A DNA stretch of 64,000 nucleotides from Rhodopseudomonas palustris (GCF_034479375.1 NZ_CP140155.1:2480001-2544000), one strand, 5' to 3'; shown: positions 1 to 8,191, numbered from the stretch's first letter. Numbers and translations: made by a program. The notes: a model not told the origin generated them from the letters alone.

Positions 1-70
1 TACACCCAAACACCATCAGAGGAGCTTCGAGCCACCTTTCCGATAATTTATAGGTAGAATATTACTACTA

Positions 71-84
71 TTGATTCAGATCAA
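71..84. promoter_or_regulatory. Perfect FNR/FixK-type box
   Basis: The 14 bases TTGATTCAGATCAA match the FNR/FixK consensus TTGAT-N4-ATCAA with no mismatch. The centre is about 68 bp before the ATG of the small ORF at 146, which would suit activation of a transcript starting near 119. Oxygen-linked control is inferred from the box alone. Confidence 0.7.
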
Positions 85-145
85 ATGACCGAGGCTGGGA
101 GCGGCAATTGTCCGGAAACTTCGTGGAAGATCCGGCTCCGATCTG

Positions 146-319
146 ATGGCGCATCTCATCTACAAATGTCCGCGGACGGCCATGAAGGTTCAGACCTGGG
201 TCGCAGAGGAAGTGGGTGCGCCCGAGCCGACGACCTTCGAACTGGTGCGCTGCCCCGCCTGTACCCACGTGCACTTCATCAATCGCTCGTCGGGCAAGCT
301 GCTCGGCGAAAAGGGCTGA
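146..319 (+). CDS. 57-aa small cytosolic protein with CPAC cysteine pair
   Basis: Reading from ATG 146 gives a 57-residue protein beginning MAHLIYKCPRTAMKVQTWVA. It has a Cys near residue 8 and a C-P-A-C-T-H-V-H cluster near residues 38-45, like one half of a zinc ribbon. There is no signal peptide or membrane segment. A perfect FNR/FixK box lies upstream at 71-84, so expression may rise when oxygen is low. Codon use and the conserved-looking cysteine pattern support a real gene. Its function is not recognised. Confidence 0.6.
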   Translation: MAHLIYKCPRTAMKVQTWVAEEVGAPEPTTFELVRCPACTHVHFINRSSGKLLGEKG

Positions 320-370
320 GCGCAGGTTCGCGCCGCCGCCGCTCGCCGCGCTCGATCCCGCGATCCGCAA

Positions 371-1069
371 TCAGCGATCGTTCAGTCGAACCGACCGCGC
401 ATCGCCGTCGGGCAGCCGCGCCTTGTCGGGCAGCACGGCGCTGCGCAGCGACGGATAGACTTCGATGTGGCCGTTGTAGTCGATGAAGCCGAGCTTGCGA
501 AACTTGTTCATGAAGTGGCTGACGCGAGACCGCGTCGTACCGATCATTTCCGCGAGGGTCTCCTGGCTGATATCGACGGGCAGCGACTTGGCGGTGTCGC
601 CATGGTTGATATCAGCGAGCAGAAGTAACAGCCGCGCAAGGCGCTTCTCGCTGGAATTGAACAACTGATCGATCAGGTCTTCCTCGACCCGGCAGTTGCG
701 CCTGAGCAGGTGGGTTATGAAGAACTCGCACATGCCGGGCTCGTGCTGCAGCGTGGCGATCAGCATCGTGTTCGCCAATGTGGTGACGGTGCAATCTTCG
801 AGCGCCACCGCGGTCGCGAGGCGGCGCCGGCCGATCAGGGCGCTCTCGCCGAAGAACTGGCCCGAGTCCAGGATCGCGACCACGCCCTCCTTGCCCTGCT
901 CCGACATCACCACCAGCTTGACGCGCCCATGCTGCAGGAACAGCACGCTGTCGGCCTCGTCACCTTGCGCGAAAATGCTCTGGTTCTTGCGGAATTGCTG
1001 GAGGGCCCGTCCCGGTCCAGCGCTGCCGAGAAACGCGGTGGGATCGAACGCCGCTTCGTAAGAATTCAC
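371..1069 (-). CDS. Crp/Fnr-family transcriptional regulator
   Basis: The 232-aa protein has an N-terminal cyclic-nucleotide-binding-type beta roll (about residues 25-140, with G-Q-F-F-G-E-S-A-L and R-R-L-A-T-A-V in the phosphate-binding-cassette position). A long dimer helix follows, then a C-terminal winged helix (about 150-215) with recognition helix T-T-R-S-R-V-S-H-F-M-N-K-F. It lacks the N-terminal cysteine cluster of oxygen-sensing FNR, so the effector is unknown. The start is GTG at 1069. The Shine-Dalgarno AGGA lies at 1079-1076, inside a strong leader hairpin, which suggests translational control. The protein is stand-alone. Confidence 0.9.
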   Translation of the reverse strand: MNSYEAAFDPTAFLGSAGPGRALQQFRKNQSIFAQGDEADSVLFLQHGRVKLVVMSEQGKEGVVAILDSGQFFGESALIGRRRLATAVALEDCTVTTLANTMLIATLQHEPGMCEFFITHLLRRNCRVEEDLIDQLFNSSEKRLARLLLLLADINHGDTAKSLPVDISQETLAEMIGTTRSRVSHFMNKFRKLGFIDYNGHIEVYPSLRSAVLPDKARLPDGDARSVRLNDR

Positions 1070-1076
1070 GTCTCAT

Positions 1077-1116
1077 CCTGCAATCGCGAAGCAAGCTCTT
1101 CGCCATCGATTGCAGG
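1077..1116 (-). promoter_or_regulatory. Leader hairpin sequestering the SD of the Crp/Fnr gene
   Basis: Read on the minus strand, CCTGCAATC (1116-1108) pairs with GATTGCAGG (1085-1077), and GCGAAG (1103-1098) pairs with CTTCGC (1091-1086). This gives 15 bp with a 4-nt bulge and a 6-nt loop. The 3' arm contains the AGG of the ribosome-binding site 6-7 nt before the GTG start. The pairing is seen directly; a regulatory role such as a thermosensor or autoregulation is inference. Confidence 0.55.
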
Positions 1117-1223
1117 CGTTCAAGAGCCGCGCGGCGAACATTCGCCGCGTCGGTCCATCAACATCAATTCTCAGGAAAAGTCTGTGCCGTTTTGAACATG
1201 CACTACGCGCGTCCCGGCCGAAA

Positions 1224-1505
1224 TTAGTTCGCGGTCGGCCCGGTCTTTTTCGATCTCGTCGTCGCCGTCTTCGGCTTCACCGGTGCAGGCTCGTTGCTAC
1301 GCACGTCGCCCCACGGATCGCTCGGCCCCTTGGCATCGGGGATCTTGCGCAGCGACTCGCGATAGGCCTTCTCCCTGATCGCGTCCTGCGCTTTTTCTTC
1401 CGGCGTTTTGTGCTGGATCTCGGGGACCAGATTGACGTTGGGCATCTGCGCATAGGCAGGCCCGGCCAGCAGGACGCTCAGTGCGACGCCGCGCAACAAC
1501 TTCAT
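1224..1505 (-). CDS. Small secreted protein, 93 aa
   Basis: The start is ATG at 1505, preceded by GGGAG at about 6 nt spacing. The protein has a clear signal peptide (M-K-L-L-R-G-V-A-L-S-V-L-L-A-G-P-A-Y-A, cleavage after A-Y-A) and a short charged mature part with a T-P-E-E-K-A-Q-D-A-I-R-E-K motif and a basic, proline-rich tail. It is predicted to be periplasmic. It lies directly downstream of, and in the same direction as, a 43-aa lipoprotein gene. I recognise no family beyond small alphaproteobacterial secreted proteins. Confidence 0.8.
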   Translation of the reverse strand: MKLLRGVALSVLLAGPAYAQMPNVNLVPEIQHKTPEEKAQDAIREKAYRESLRKIPDAKGPSDPWGDVRSNEPAPVKPKTATTRSKKTGPTAN

Positions 1506-1543
1506 TGGAAACTCCCTTCGCGCGCTTGACGGCTTCGGCCGCG

Positions 1544-1675
1544 CTACAGACGATCGGACCGACAGGACTTCGGCGGCTGCATCCAATCCTCCCAGATCGG
1601 GCCGCATTTGGTGCAGCCGTCGAGGAGAATTGCCGCGGCAACCACGCCGAGGATCAAAGCCGAACGCTTCGCCAC
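1544..1675 (-). CDS. Tiny lipoprotein, 43 aa
   Basis: From a GTG at 1675 the frame encodes a short hydrophobic signal segment (L-I-L-G-V-V-A-A-A-I-L-L) ending in lipobox L-L-D-G-C. A 22-residue mature part follows, with C-T-K-C-G-P-I-W-E-D-W-M and one more Cys. The lipobox and the compact Cys/Trp pattern are typical of small envelope lipoproteins. The exact start is uncertain because only a weak G-rich stretch serves as ribosome-binding site. It sits 38 bp upstream of the secreted protein ending at 1224, so the pair may be one transcript. Confidence 0.55.
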   Translation of the reverse strand: MAKRSALILGVVAAAILLDGCTKCGPIWEDWMQPPKSCRSDRL

Positions 1676-1833
1676 ACGCCACCCACCAGACTGCGGGGAC
1701 CATAAGGGAACGACCATGGCGTTTTCAAGCCGGCAAGAATCGGGTCCGATGCAGGCAATTCAACGACTTCCGACCGCCAAATCCGGTACGGACACGTACA
1801 GAAACCAAAACAAACCAGAGCATGGGAGACGAA

Positions 1834-2298
1834 ATGACGGAGAGCGGCCAGGTGGCGGAATTCGGCCTCGCGGATGCGCGGCGCACGCTCGGTGAGGTGT
1901 TCGCCCCCTGGGTGCAGGACCTCGACCTGTCGGTGGACGCGGTCGAGACGGCGCCGCCGGCCGGCGCCGGCGATGACTGGCAGCCCGGCGCGACGCTGCG
2001 GATGGCGTTCTCCGAGCGGCTGTGCCGCAGCGGTGGCATCGTCTGCGGACAGGCGCTGATGGCGCTGGCCGACACCGCGATGGTGATCGCCATCCTGGCA
2101 GCCAATCGCGGGTTCCGGCCGATGACCACGGTCGATCAGACCACCCACTTTCTCAAGGCGGTGACCTCGTCGGACGTGCTCGCGGACGCGCGGGTGGTGC
2201 GGCTCGGCCGCACCATGAGCTTCGGCCGGGTGACGCTGCGCAGCGCCGACGACGGCAAGCCGGTGGCGATGGTGTCGAGCGCCTTCGCGATGCTGTGA
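1834..2298 (+). CDS. PaaI/hotdog-fold thioesterase-like protein
   Basis: This 154-aa cytosolic protein has hotdog-fold thioesterase features: S-G-G-I-V-C-G-Q-A-L-M-A-L-A-D-T-A-M (the central helix with the catalytic-region Asp), followed by T-T-V-D-Q-T-T-H-F-L-K-A. It probably hydrolyses acyl-CoA or aryl-CoA thioesters; the substrate is unknown. ATG 1834 is chosen because GGGAG lies 6 nt upstream. An in-frame ATG at 1822 has no such site. It is monocistronic, with convergent neighbours. Confidence 0.8.
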   Translation: MTESGQVAEFGLADARRTLGEVFAPWVQDLDLSVDAVETAPPAGAGDDWQPGATLRMAFSERLCRSGGIVCGQALMALADTAMVIAILAANRGFRPMTTVDQTTHFLKAVTSSDVLADARVVRLGRTMSFGRVTLRSADDGKPVAMVSSAFAML

Positions 2299-2310
2299 CC
2301 GACGCGGCGA

Positions 2311-2607
2311 TCACTTGCCGAGGATCTTCTCGGCCGCGGTGACGATGCTCACACTGGGGTTGGCGCCGCAATAGGCGCCGAACTTCTTGGCGTTCGCGAC
2401 GAACACTTCGGTGTCGATGATGGCGTCGTCGGAGTCGCCCTTGTACCAGCCGTCGAGCCAGGTCAGCACCATCTTGATCTCGTCCGGGCCGGAGTCGATG
2501 AACTGCTTGCACGACATCGTCGCCAGATCCAGCACCTCCGCCCTGGCGCCGGCCGGCGATACCAGCAGCCCGGCGGCCGCCACGAGCACACCCGCGAATT
2601 TCAACAT
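2311..2607 (-). CDS. HdeA/HdeB-like periplasmic small protein
   Basis: The 98-aa protein has a signal peptide cut after A-R-A and a mature region beginning E-V-L-D-L-A-T-M-S-C-K-Q-F. Two cysteines (C33 and C80) are placed as in acid-stress chaperones of the HdeA/HdeB fold. G-W-Y-K-G-D-S-D fits the family's W-x-x-G-Y/W-x-x-G segment. It probably acts as a periplasmic acid-activated chaperone. The start ATG at 2607 follows a G-rich ribosome-binding site. Confidence 0.75.
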   Translation of the reverse strand: MLKFAGVLVAAAGLLVSPAGARAEVLDLATMSCKQFIDSGPDEIKMVLTWLDGWYKGDSDDAIIDTEVFVANAKKFGAYCGANPSVSIVTAAEKILGK

Positions 2608-2802
2608 ATCTCCCCCCTGCCCTGATGGCCCTCGGCCGGGATCCAGTACGCCACACCCCCGCGGGACTCTCAATCCGGCCGCTTCGCCGCATTTGGTGAA
2701 ATTTTTCTGAATCGGAGGGCGCCGGAAGCCGCAGGCGCTTTCAGAACTTCGCAAACCGTTTCCGCGAAACTCGCCGCACCAACCGGTGATCGGACGACGA
2801 CG

Positions 2803-3042
2803 ATGACAGAGCGACGAGGCGCGCCGCGCCACAGGGTGTTCAAGCGAGGCACGATCGCGTTCAGCGGTGCGGGCTTCGATTGCACGGTCCGCAATCTGTC
2901 GGCGACCGGGGCGCGGATCGACGTCGACGGGCCCGTCGCCCTGCCCGAGGAATTCGTGCTGGTGATCGAAACCGACAAGGTGAAACACCGCTGCCGCCCG
3001 ATCTGGAGCGCCGCCCGGCGCATCGGCGTCGCCTTCCAGTAG
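2803..3042 (+). CDS. PilZ-domain protein, 79 aa
   Basis: This is a single PilZ domain. E-R-R-G-A-P-R-H-R supplies the arginine c-di-GMP motif, and N-L-S-A-T-G-A matches the (D/N)-x-S-x-x-G motif 20-odd residues later. It ends in the usual I-G-V-A-F-Q strand. It is predicted to be a cytosolic c-di-GMP-binding adaptor. The partner is unknown, and no cellulose or motility gene is directly beside it, although a flagellar cluster lies 20 kb away. Confidence 0.88.
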   Translation: MTERRGAPRHRVFKRGTIAFSGAGFDCTVRNLSATGARIDVDGPVALPEEFVLVIETDKVKHRCRPIWSAARRIGVAFQ

Positions 3043-3052
3043 CGCAGGCTTC

Positions 3053-4519
3053 TCAGTAGCGGCTGCCGCCGACGCGGCCACCATCGCCGCCTCTGCTCGG
3101 GCCGCCGCCGTAACCGCCGCCGCCATAGCCGCCGCGGATGCCGCCGCCGATCGAAATGCTCGGGCCGCGCGGCGGGTCGTAATAGACCGGCGGCGGACGC
3201 CGCACCACGACGACATCGTCATCATCCTCATAGTACACCCGGCCGCGCGGCGGCTTGGCGGTCCGTTTCGGCGGCTGTTCGCGCTCGACGCGCTTCGGCT
3301 TGTCGACCTTCTTCTGGATCGCGGGCGGCGTGCTGCACGGGCAGGTCGCCGCGGACGCGGGCGCCGCCGCGACCGCCGGCGGGGTGAGGCTGGCCTGCGT
3401 CGCAGCCGGGATCGCCACCGCGGGCACCGGCTTGTTGCGCTGGCGTTCTTCGAGCTTCTTCGCGGTCGGGGTCAGGTCGCTGTCGGGATACTGGTCGAGG
3501 AAAGACCGATACGCCGGCCCGCTGTTGGCGAGCACCGCCCGGTTCCAGGCCTGCATCTGGCGAAAGCGGTCGAGCCAGCGCTTCGCCTCGGGGCCGAGCG
3601 GCGGCTCGGCATAGAGCGACACGAACGCCTCGTAGGCGTCGCCGGAGCCGTCGGACACGATCAACTCGTTGGCCTGTTCGATCGGCTTGCCCTTGAGGAA
3701 GGCCTTCCACTCCTCGACGCTGCGCTTCTTCTCCGGCTTGATGCCGTCCTCGGCCGTGCCGAAGAAGCGGAAATCGTCGACCAGCGACGAGCTTTCCCAC
3801 GGCGTCTGCCGGCCGGAGGTGGCCTGATTGACCGCCAGTCGCACCCGCTTGAACGTATCCTCGATCTGCAGCCCGCTCTCGCGGCCGGCCTTCAGCAGCG
3901 CCGCGGTGTACGGGCTGTTGCCGCCGCCGCCGTCTTCGGCCTCCGAGCCCGGCGCCGTCGAGAACGACAGGAAGGTGCCGGGCGCGCCGGTCTTGGCATC
4001 GACCAGCGCCAGCCCCTGTCCGGTGGTCTTCCGGATCTCGGGGAACGGGTTGTTGCGGCAGGCATCGAGCATGATGATGCGGGTCCGCGTCGGCACCGAG
4101 GTCAGGGTGTTGAGCACGTCGTTGAGCCGCACCGCCTGCAGCGGGATGTCGGCCTCGCGCTTGGGATCGACGTCGACCGGAACCAGATAGTTCTCGCCGT
4201 CGACCTGGATGCCGTGGCCGGCATAGAACATCAGCGCCACGGTGTCCGGCCCCTTGGCCGCGACCTTGGCGGCGAAATCGCCGACCATCTGGCGCAACTC
4301 GGTCTGGGTGAGATCGTTGGCGGCGGTGACCTCGAAGCCGGCGTCGCCGAGCATCTTCTCGATCGCCTTGGCGTCGTTGACCGGATTGGGCAGCGCCGGC
4401 ACGGCGCGATAGGCCGACTGCCCGACCACCAATGCGACGCGGCTTTCCGCCAGCGCCGCCTCCGTGCCCAGCAGCATCGTTGCAGCTACCGCCGCGTTCC
4501 ACAGCATCGCACGCAACAT
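3053..4519 (-). CDS. Periplasmic caspase-like (peptidase C14) protein with Gly-rich tail
   Basis: The 488-aa protein has a signal peptide (cleavage after A-L-A). A caspase/metacaspase p20-like domain covers about residues 25-250, with the catalytic pair in Y-A-G-H-G and D-A-C-R-N-N-P. A middle helical region follows, with a proline-rich linker and a tail of Arg, Asp and Tyr ending in Gly-Gly-Tyr repeats. The substrate would be cut after basic residues if it behaves like metacaspases; this is inference. Start ATG 4519 has a GAGGAGAGG ribosome-binding site. The low-complexity tail may be surface-exposed or protein-binding. Confidence 0.85.
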   Translation of the reverse strand: MLRAMLWNAAVAATMLLGTEAALAESRVALVVGQSAYRAVPALPNPVNDAKAIEKMLGDAGFEVTAANDLTQTELRQMVGDFAAKVAAKGPDTVALMFYAGHGIQVDGENYLVPVDVDPKREADIPLQAVRLNDVLNTLTSVPTRTRIIMLDACRNNPFPEIRKTTGQGLALVDAKTGAPGTFLSFSTAPGSEAEDGGGGNSPYTAALLKAGRESGLQIEDTFKRVRLAVNQATSGRQTPWESSSLVDDFRFFGTAEDGIKPEKKRSVEEWKAFLKGKPIEQANELIVSDGSGDAYEAFVSLYAEPPLGPEAKRWLDRFRQMQAWNRAVLANSGPAYRSFLDQYPDSDLTPTAKKLEERQRNKPVPAVAIPAATQASLTPPAVAAAPASAATCPCSTPPAIQKKVDKPKRVEREQPPKRTAKPPRGRVYYEDDDDVVVVRRPPPVYYDPPRGPSISIGGGIRGGYGGGGYGGGPSRGGDGGRVGGSRY

Positions 4520-4785
4520 CGACCTCTCCTCTTCCAAAGCAATTCCCGCAGTTGGTCGGCCGCGGCAGCAAACGGGTTCAGTCCGCGCCCGTGGCAATTG
4601 GACGCCGCGCCCGGCATCCGCGCGGCAGCCCGCGCACAGCAACTTGCGCGGGCAAGCCGCGGTTAACATTACTCCCTAAAATGCCCGATGGAACTCACTC
4701 ATTTCCAAGTTGTCTCCGTTACTTTCCGATCGACGCCGGGCGCCGCGATCGATCGCGGCCGCGCCGCCATGGGTAGGAAGCCGAC

Positions 4786-5946
4786 GTGGTCGAAATCACG
4801 AGTTCATCGCCGGTCGCACGCGCCCCGCAAGCGGACGCGGCCACGGCGCGCGCCGTGCTGCCGTTGATGGCGGCGGTCGATGCCGGCGCCTGGCGCGATC
4901 TCGCAGGCCGGGTGCTCGAGCCGAATGGCTACTACCTGCCGGAATGGGCCATGGCCGCGAACGGCGATCCACGGGCGCGCGCAGCGACGCGCGCGCTGAC
5001 CGCACAGAACGACGCCGGCGCGCTGATTGGGCTGCTGCCGGTGCTGTCGGCGTGGAAGGCATTCCGGCTGCCGCTGCCGGTGCTGGTCTCCGCCGATCCG
5101 TTCCGCTCGCTCGATACGCCGCTGCTCGATCGTGACGCCGCCGACCGCGCCGCCGCGGCCATGCTCGCGCGGGCTCGCGCGACCGGCGCCCGCGCATTGC
5201 TGCTGCGGGACGTCGCCTGCGATGGCGACGCCGCGCGGGCGTTCTCACGCGCAGCCGCTGCTGAAGATCTCGCGCCGGTGCTGCTGCGCGGCTGGTCGCG
5301 CGCCTGCCTCGACGCCACAAGCGACGCCGACGAACTGCTGCGCGACGCACTCGGCGGCAAGCGCCTCAAGGAATATCGCCGGCTGATGCGCCGGCTCGGC
5401 GATCACGGCGAGGTGCGCTTCACCGTGGCGCAAACGCCGGATACGGTGGCGCAGGCGTACGACGTGTTCCTCGCGCTCGAAGCCAGCGGCTGGAAGGGCC
5501 GCCGCGGCACGGCGTTGCTGCACCGATCCGAACTGGCCGCCCGGCTGCGTCAGGCCGCGATCACGCTCGCCGCACGCGGCGCCTGCGAGATCGCGCTATT
5601 GCACGCAGGCGACGAGCCGATCGCCGCCGGCATCGTGCTGCGGCACGCGGACCGCGCCTATTTCTTCAAGCTCGGTATCGCCGAAAGCTTCGCGCGGCAT
5701 TCGCCCGGCGTGCTGTTGACGCTGGAGCTGACGCGGCATCTCTGCGCCGATCCGGCGATCACGATGGCGGATTCCACCGCCGCGCCGGATCACCCGATGA
5801 TCGACCCGATCTGGCGCGGCCGCTTCGCCATCGGCGACCTGCTGATCCCGCTGCGCCCGCGCGATCCGCTGTTCGGCCCGACCACGTTCGCGCTACGCGC
5901 CCGCGAGGTGCTGCGTCAGACCGCGAAACGGCTGCTGAAGCGCTAG
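4786..5946 (+). CDS. CelD/BcsL-family GNAT acetyltransferase
   Basis: The 386-aa protein resembles the FemAB/CelD group, with two GNAT-like halves. The C-terminal half has L-E-A-S-G-W-K-G-R-R-G-T-A-L, then A-I-T-L-A-A-R-G and I-A-A-G-I-V-L-R-H-A-D-R-A-Y-F-F-K, typical of this family. Members are usually linked to exopolysaccharide acylation or peptidoglycan branching; no such genes are adjacent here. The start is GTG 4786 with AGGAAG about 8 nt upstream. There is no signal peptide. Confidence 0.75.
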   Translation: MVEITSSSPVARAPQADAATARAVLPLMAAVDAGAWRDLAGRVLEPNGYYLPEWAMAANGDPRARAATRALTAQNDAGALIGLLPVLSAWKAFRLPLPVLVSADPFRSLDTPLLDRDAADRAAAAMLARARATGARALLLRDVACDGDAARAFSRAAAAEDLAPVLLRGWSRACLDATSDADELLRDALGGKRLKEYRRLMRRLGDHGEVRFTVAQTPDTVAQAYDVFLALEASGWKGRRGTALLHRSELAARLRQAAITLAARGACEIALLHAGDEPIAAGIVLRHADRAYFFKLGIAESFARHSPGVLLTLELTRHLCADPAITMADSTAAPDHPMIDPIWRGRFAIGDLLIPLRPRDPLFGPTTFALRAREVLRQTAKRLLKR

Positions 5947-5958
5947 AACTCACAAAGA

Positions 5959-6079
5959 GCACGGCCTCATGGTGAGGAGGCGCGCAGCGCCGTCTCGAAC
6001 CATGCGCCGCCGCCCCCCCGTGACCTCATCCTTCGAGACGCCCGGCTTCGCCGGGCTCCTCAGGATGAGGAGGCCGTGC
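5959..6079. repeat. Intergenic inverted repeat, family D (copy 1)
   Basis: An outer inverted repeat GCACGGCCTCAT / ATGAGGAGGCCGTGC encloses CGTCTCGAACCATG and CATCCTTCGAGACGCC arms plus CCCGGCTTCGCCGGG. A close second copy is at 51549-51653. It lies between convergent genes and may act as a bidirectional terminator or a mobile palindromic unit. Confidence 0.85.
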
Positions 6080-6115
6080 CTCTTGGGAAGGCCCTTCGCT
6101 GCAATAGATCGCTGA

Positions 6116-6781
6116 CTACTCCGCCGCCTCGGCGTTGATCTCCGCCGAGATGTGGCGGATCGCCTTGGCGAGCTGCGCCGGATCCTGCGCCCCGGACACC
6201 GCGTATTTCTGCGCGAACACGAAGGTCGGCACGCCGGAGATGCCCTTCTCGGCCGCCTCTTCGGCCTGCCCCGAAATCAGCTCGACATCCGTATCGGTGG
6301 CCAGCTTGGCGCGGACCTCGCCGGCGTCGAGGCCGATATCGGCCGCGGCCTGCACCAACACGTCGATGTCCGTCAGGTCGCCGCCGTCACGGAAGTACAA
6401 TTCCATCAGCCGCTGCTTCATCGCGGGGCCCTGGCCGATCGCCTCGGCCCAGTGGATCAGCCGGTGGCAGTCGATCGTGTTCGGCTGCCGCTGCACGCGG
6501 TCCGGATGATAGGCGAGCCCCTCCTGCGCGGCAGCGTCGACGACGCGGCTCGCGATCTCCTTGTAGCGCTCGGGCGAGCCGAACTTCTTGGTGAGATAGT
6601 CATCGCGCGCAATGCCTTCGCGCGGCACCCACGGGTTGAGGAAGAACGGCCGGTAGTTGAGCTCGACCGGCACGTCCGGCGCGAGCGCCAGCGCCTGCTC
6701 GATGCGGCGCTTGCCGATGTAGCACCACGGGCAGACGACGTCGGACACGACATCGATCTTCAACGGCCTGATCGCGCTCAT
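6116..6781 (-). CDS. DsbA-family (FrnE-like) oxidoreductase
   Basis: The 221-aa cytosolic protein has a thioredoxin fold with an inserted helical domain. C-P-W-C-Y-I-G-K near the N-terminus is the active-site CPWC, and G-I-S-G-V-P-T-F-V-F carries the cis-proline loop near the C-terminus. It belongs to the FrnE/2-hydroxychromene-2-carboxylate isomerase-like group that handles disulfides or polyketide intermediates. ATG 6781 is preferred over an in-frame start 39 nt upstream because GGAGG is correctly placed. Confidence 0.88.
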   Translation of the reverse strand: MSAIRPLKIDVVSDVVCPWCYIGKRRIEQALALAPDVPVELNYRPFFLNPWVPREGIARDDYLTKKFGSPERYKEIASRVVDAAAQEGLAYHPDRVQRQPNTIDCHRLIHWAEAIGQGPAMKQRLMELYFRDGGDLTDIDVLVQAAADIGLDAGEVRAKLATDTDVELISGQAEEAAEKGISGVPTFVFAQKYAVSGAQDPAQLAKAIRHISAEINAEAAE

Positions 6782-6853
6782 CGGCGCCTCCTTCGTCGTT
6801 TCCTCGACGGACAGTCTCACAGAGATAGGGCCGCGACAACCGCAGGCAAGGCG

Positions 6854-7675
6854 CTACAGCGCGGCCGCCATGCCGCGCAGCCTTGCCGACGTGGCGTCGT
6901 CGGCCGCGAAGAAGGTCTCGATCGCGATTTCCGACAGCGTGACGTCGACCGGCGTGCCGAACACCATGGTGGTCGAGATGAAACTCAGCACCTCGTCGCC
7001 GAGTTGCAGCCGGAACGGCACCGCCACCGCGTCCGGCGCGATCGGCGCGGCGCGGGCCGGCACCGGATAGGTCTTCAATTCCCGATACAGCGCGATCAGC
7101 TTCGGATCGGCGGTCGCCTCGCATTGCCGGTGCAGACGTTCCAACAGATGCGCGCACCATTCGCCGAGATTGGCGGTGCGCGCAGCGAGCCCTTCGGGAT
7201 GGAACGACAGCCGCAGCACGTTGAGCGGCGGCGCCAGCAGATCCGGCGCGATGCCCTCCAGCAGCGGCATCACCATGCGATTGGCCGACACCAGGTTCCA
7301 GTGCCGGTCGACCGCCAGCGCGGGGCTTGGTTCGTGCGCGCGCAGCACCTGATCGACCGCGGCGCGCGCCGCCCGCAGCGCCGGATCGTCGAGCGTCCGC
7401 TGCGGGAACGCCGGTGCGAAGCCCGCCGCTACCAGCAGCACGTTGCGCTCGCGCAGCGGCACGTCGAGCCGCTCCGCGAGACGCATCACCATGTCGCGCG
7501 ACGGCGCGGCGCGGCCGGTTTCAACGAATGACAGATGCCGCGCGGAAATCTCCGCGTCGAGCGCGAGGTCGAGCTGGCTGAGATGGCGGCGCTGCCGCCA
7601 TTGCCGCAAGCAATCGCCGATCCGGACCGGCTGCGCGCCGGCCGCCGCTGCGGCCGATGAGATGCTCGTGTTCAT
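6854..7675 (-). CDS. XRE-family regulator with MmyB-like ligand domain
   Basis: The 273-aa protein has an N-terminal helix-turn-helix (about residues 18-75; S-Q-L-D-L-A-L-D-A-E-I-S-A-R-H-L-S-F-V-E-T-G-R). The rest is the MmyB-like PAS-type ligand domain (N-V-L-L-V-A-A-G-F-A-P, then L-V-S-A-N-R, R-L-S-F-H-P-E-G-L and a C-terminal T-P-V-D-V-T-L-S-E). It is divergently transcribed from the small membrane protein at 7790 with a 114-bp gap, so it probably controls that gene and itself. The ligand is unknown. Confidence 0.87.
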   Translation of the reverse strand: MNTSISSAAAAAGAQPVRIGDCLRQWRQRRHLSQLDLALDAEISARHLSFVETGRAAPSRDMVMRLAERLDVPLRERNVLLVAAGFAPAFPQRTLDDPALRAARAAVDQVLRAHEPSPALAVDRHWNLVSANRMVMPLLEGIAPDLLAPPLNVLRLSFHPEGLAARTANLGEWCAHLLERLHRQCEATADPKLIALYRELKTYPVPARAAPIAPDAVAVPFRLQLGDEVLSFISTTMVFGTPVDVTLSEIAIETFFAADDATSARLRGMAAAL

Positions 7676-7789
7676 GGCCGCAAAACTAGCACGCAGCTTT
7701 CGCGGCTTCCATGACCTGCGAGGTAATCGAATTCGGCGGCAAACGCGGAGATGCTTCGGCCCTCGCCAACCGAACCGAAGGAGACCCCC

Positions 7790-8188
7790 ATGATCCGACC
7801 GTCCATTCTGCTCCGCCGCGCGCTCCAGGCCGACGCGCTGGTCAGCGGCGCGATGGCGCTGCTGCTGGCATTCGGCGCCGGCGCGCTGTCGCCGCTGCTC
7901 GCGCTGCCGCAGCCGCTGCTGCTCGAGACCGGACTGTTCCTGATCGCCTATGCGGCCTTCGTCGGCTGGCTCGGCACCCGCGCGGCGCTGAGCAAGCCGC
8001 TGGTGCTGCTGGTGATCGTCGGCAACGCGCTGTGGACGCTCGGCAGCGTCGCGCTGCTGGTCAGCGGCGCGGTGACGCCGAACGCGCTCGGCATCGGCTT
8101 CGTCGTGATCCAGGCGATCGCGGTCGGCGCGTTCGCTGAGCTGCAATATATGGGCCTGCGGCGGAGCGAGCGGGCGGTGATGGCCTGA
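7790..8188 (+). CDS. Four-helix integral membrane protein, 132 aa
   Basis: The protein has about four hydrophobic segments (near residues 17-37, 44-62, 70-90 and 96-118) and few charged residues. No catalytic motif is seen. AAGGAG lies 7 nt before ATG 7790. It is paired head-to-head with the MmyB-type regulator, a very common arrangement for a regulator and its target. Function unknown. Confidence 0.8.
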   Translation: MIRPSILLRRALQADALVSGAMALLLAFGAGALSPLLALPQPLLLETGLFLIAYAAFVGWLGTRAALSKPLVLLVIVGNALWTLGSVALLVSGAVTPNALGIGFVVIQAIAVGAFAELQYMGLRRSERAVMA

Positions 8189-8191
8189 TGC

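Noticed and set aside
1224..1703. Extended version of the secreted protein starting further upstream
   Set aside because: The upstream part has no signal peptide or ribosome-binding site; ATG 1505 gives a clean signal peptide, and the upstream DNA encodes the 43-aa lipoprotein in another frame.
4661..4680. TTAACATTACTCCCTAA as a CtrA site
   Set aside because: After the first TTAA and 7 bases the second element is CCCT, not TTAA.
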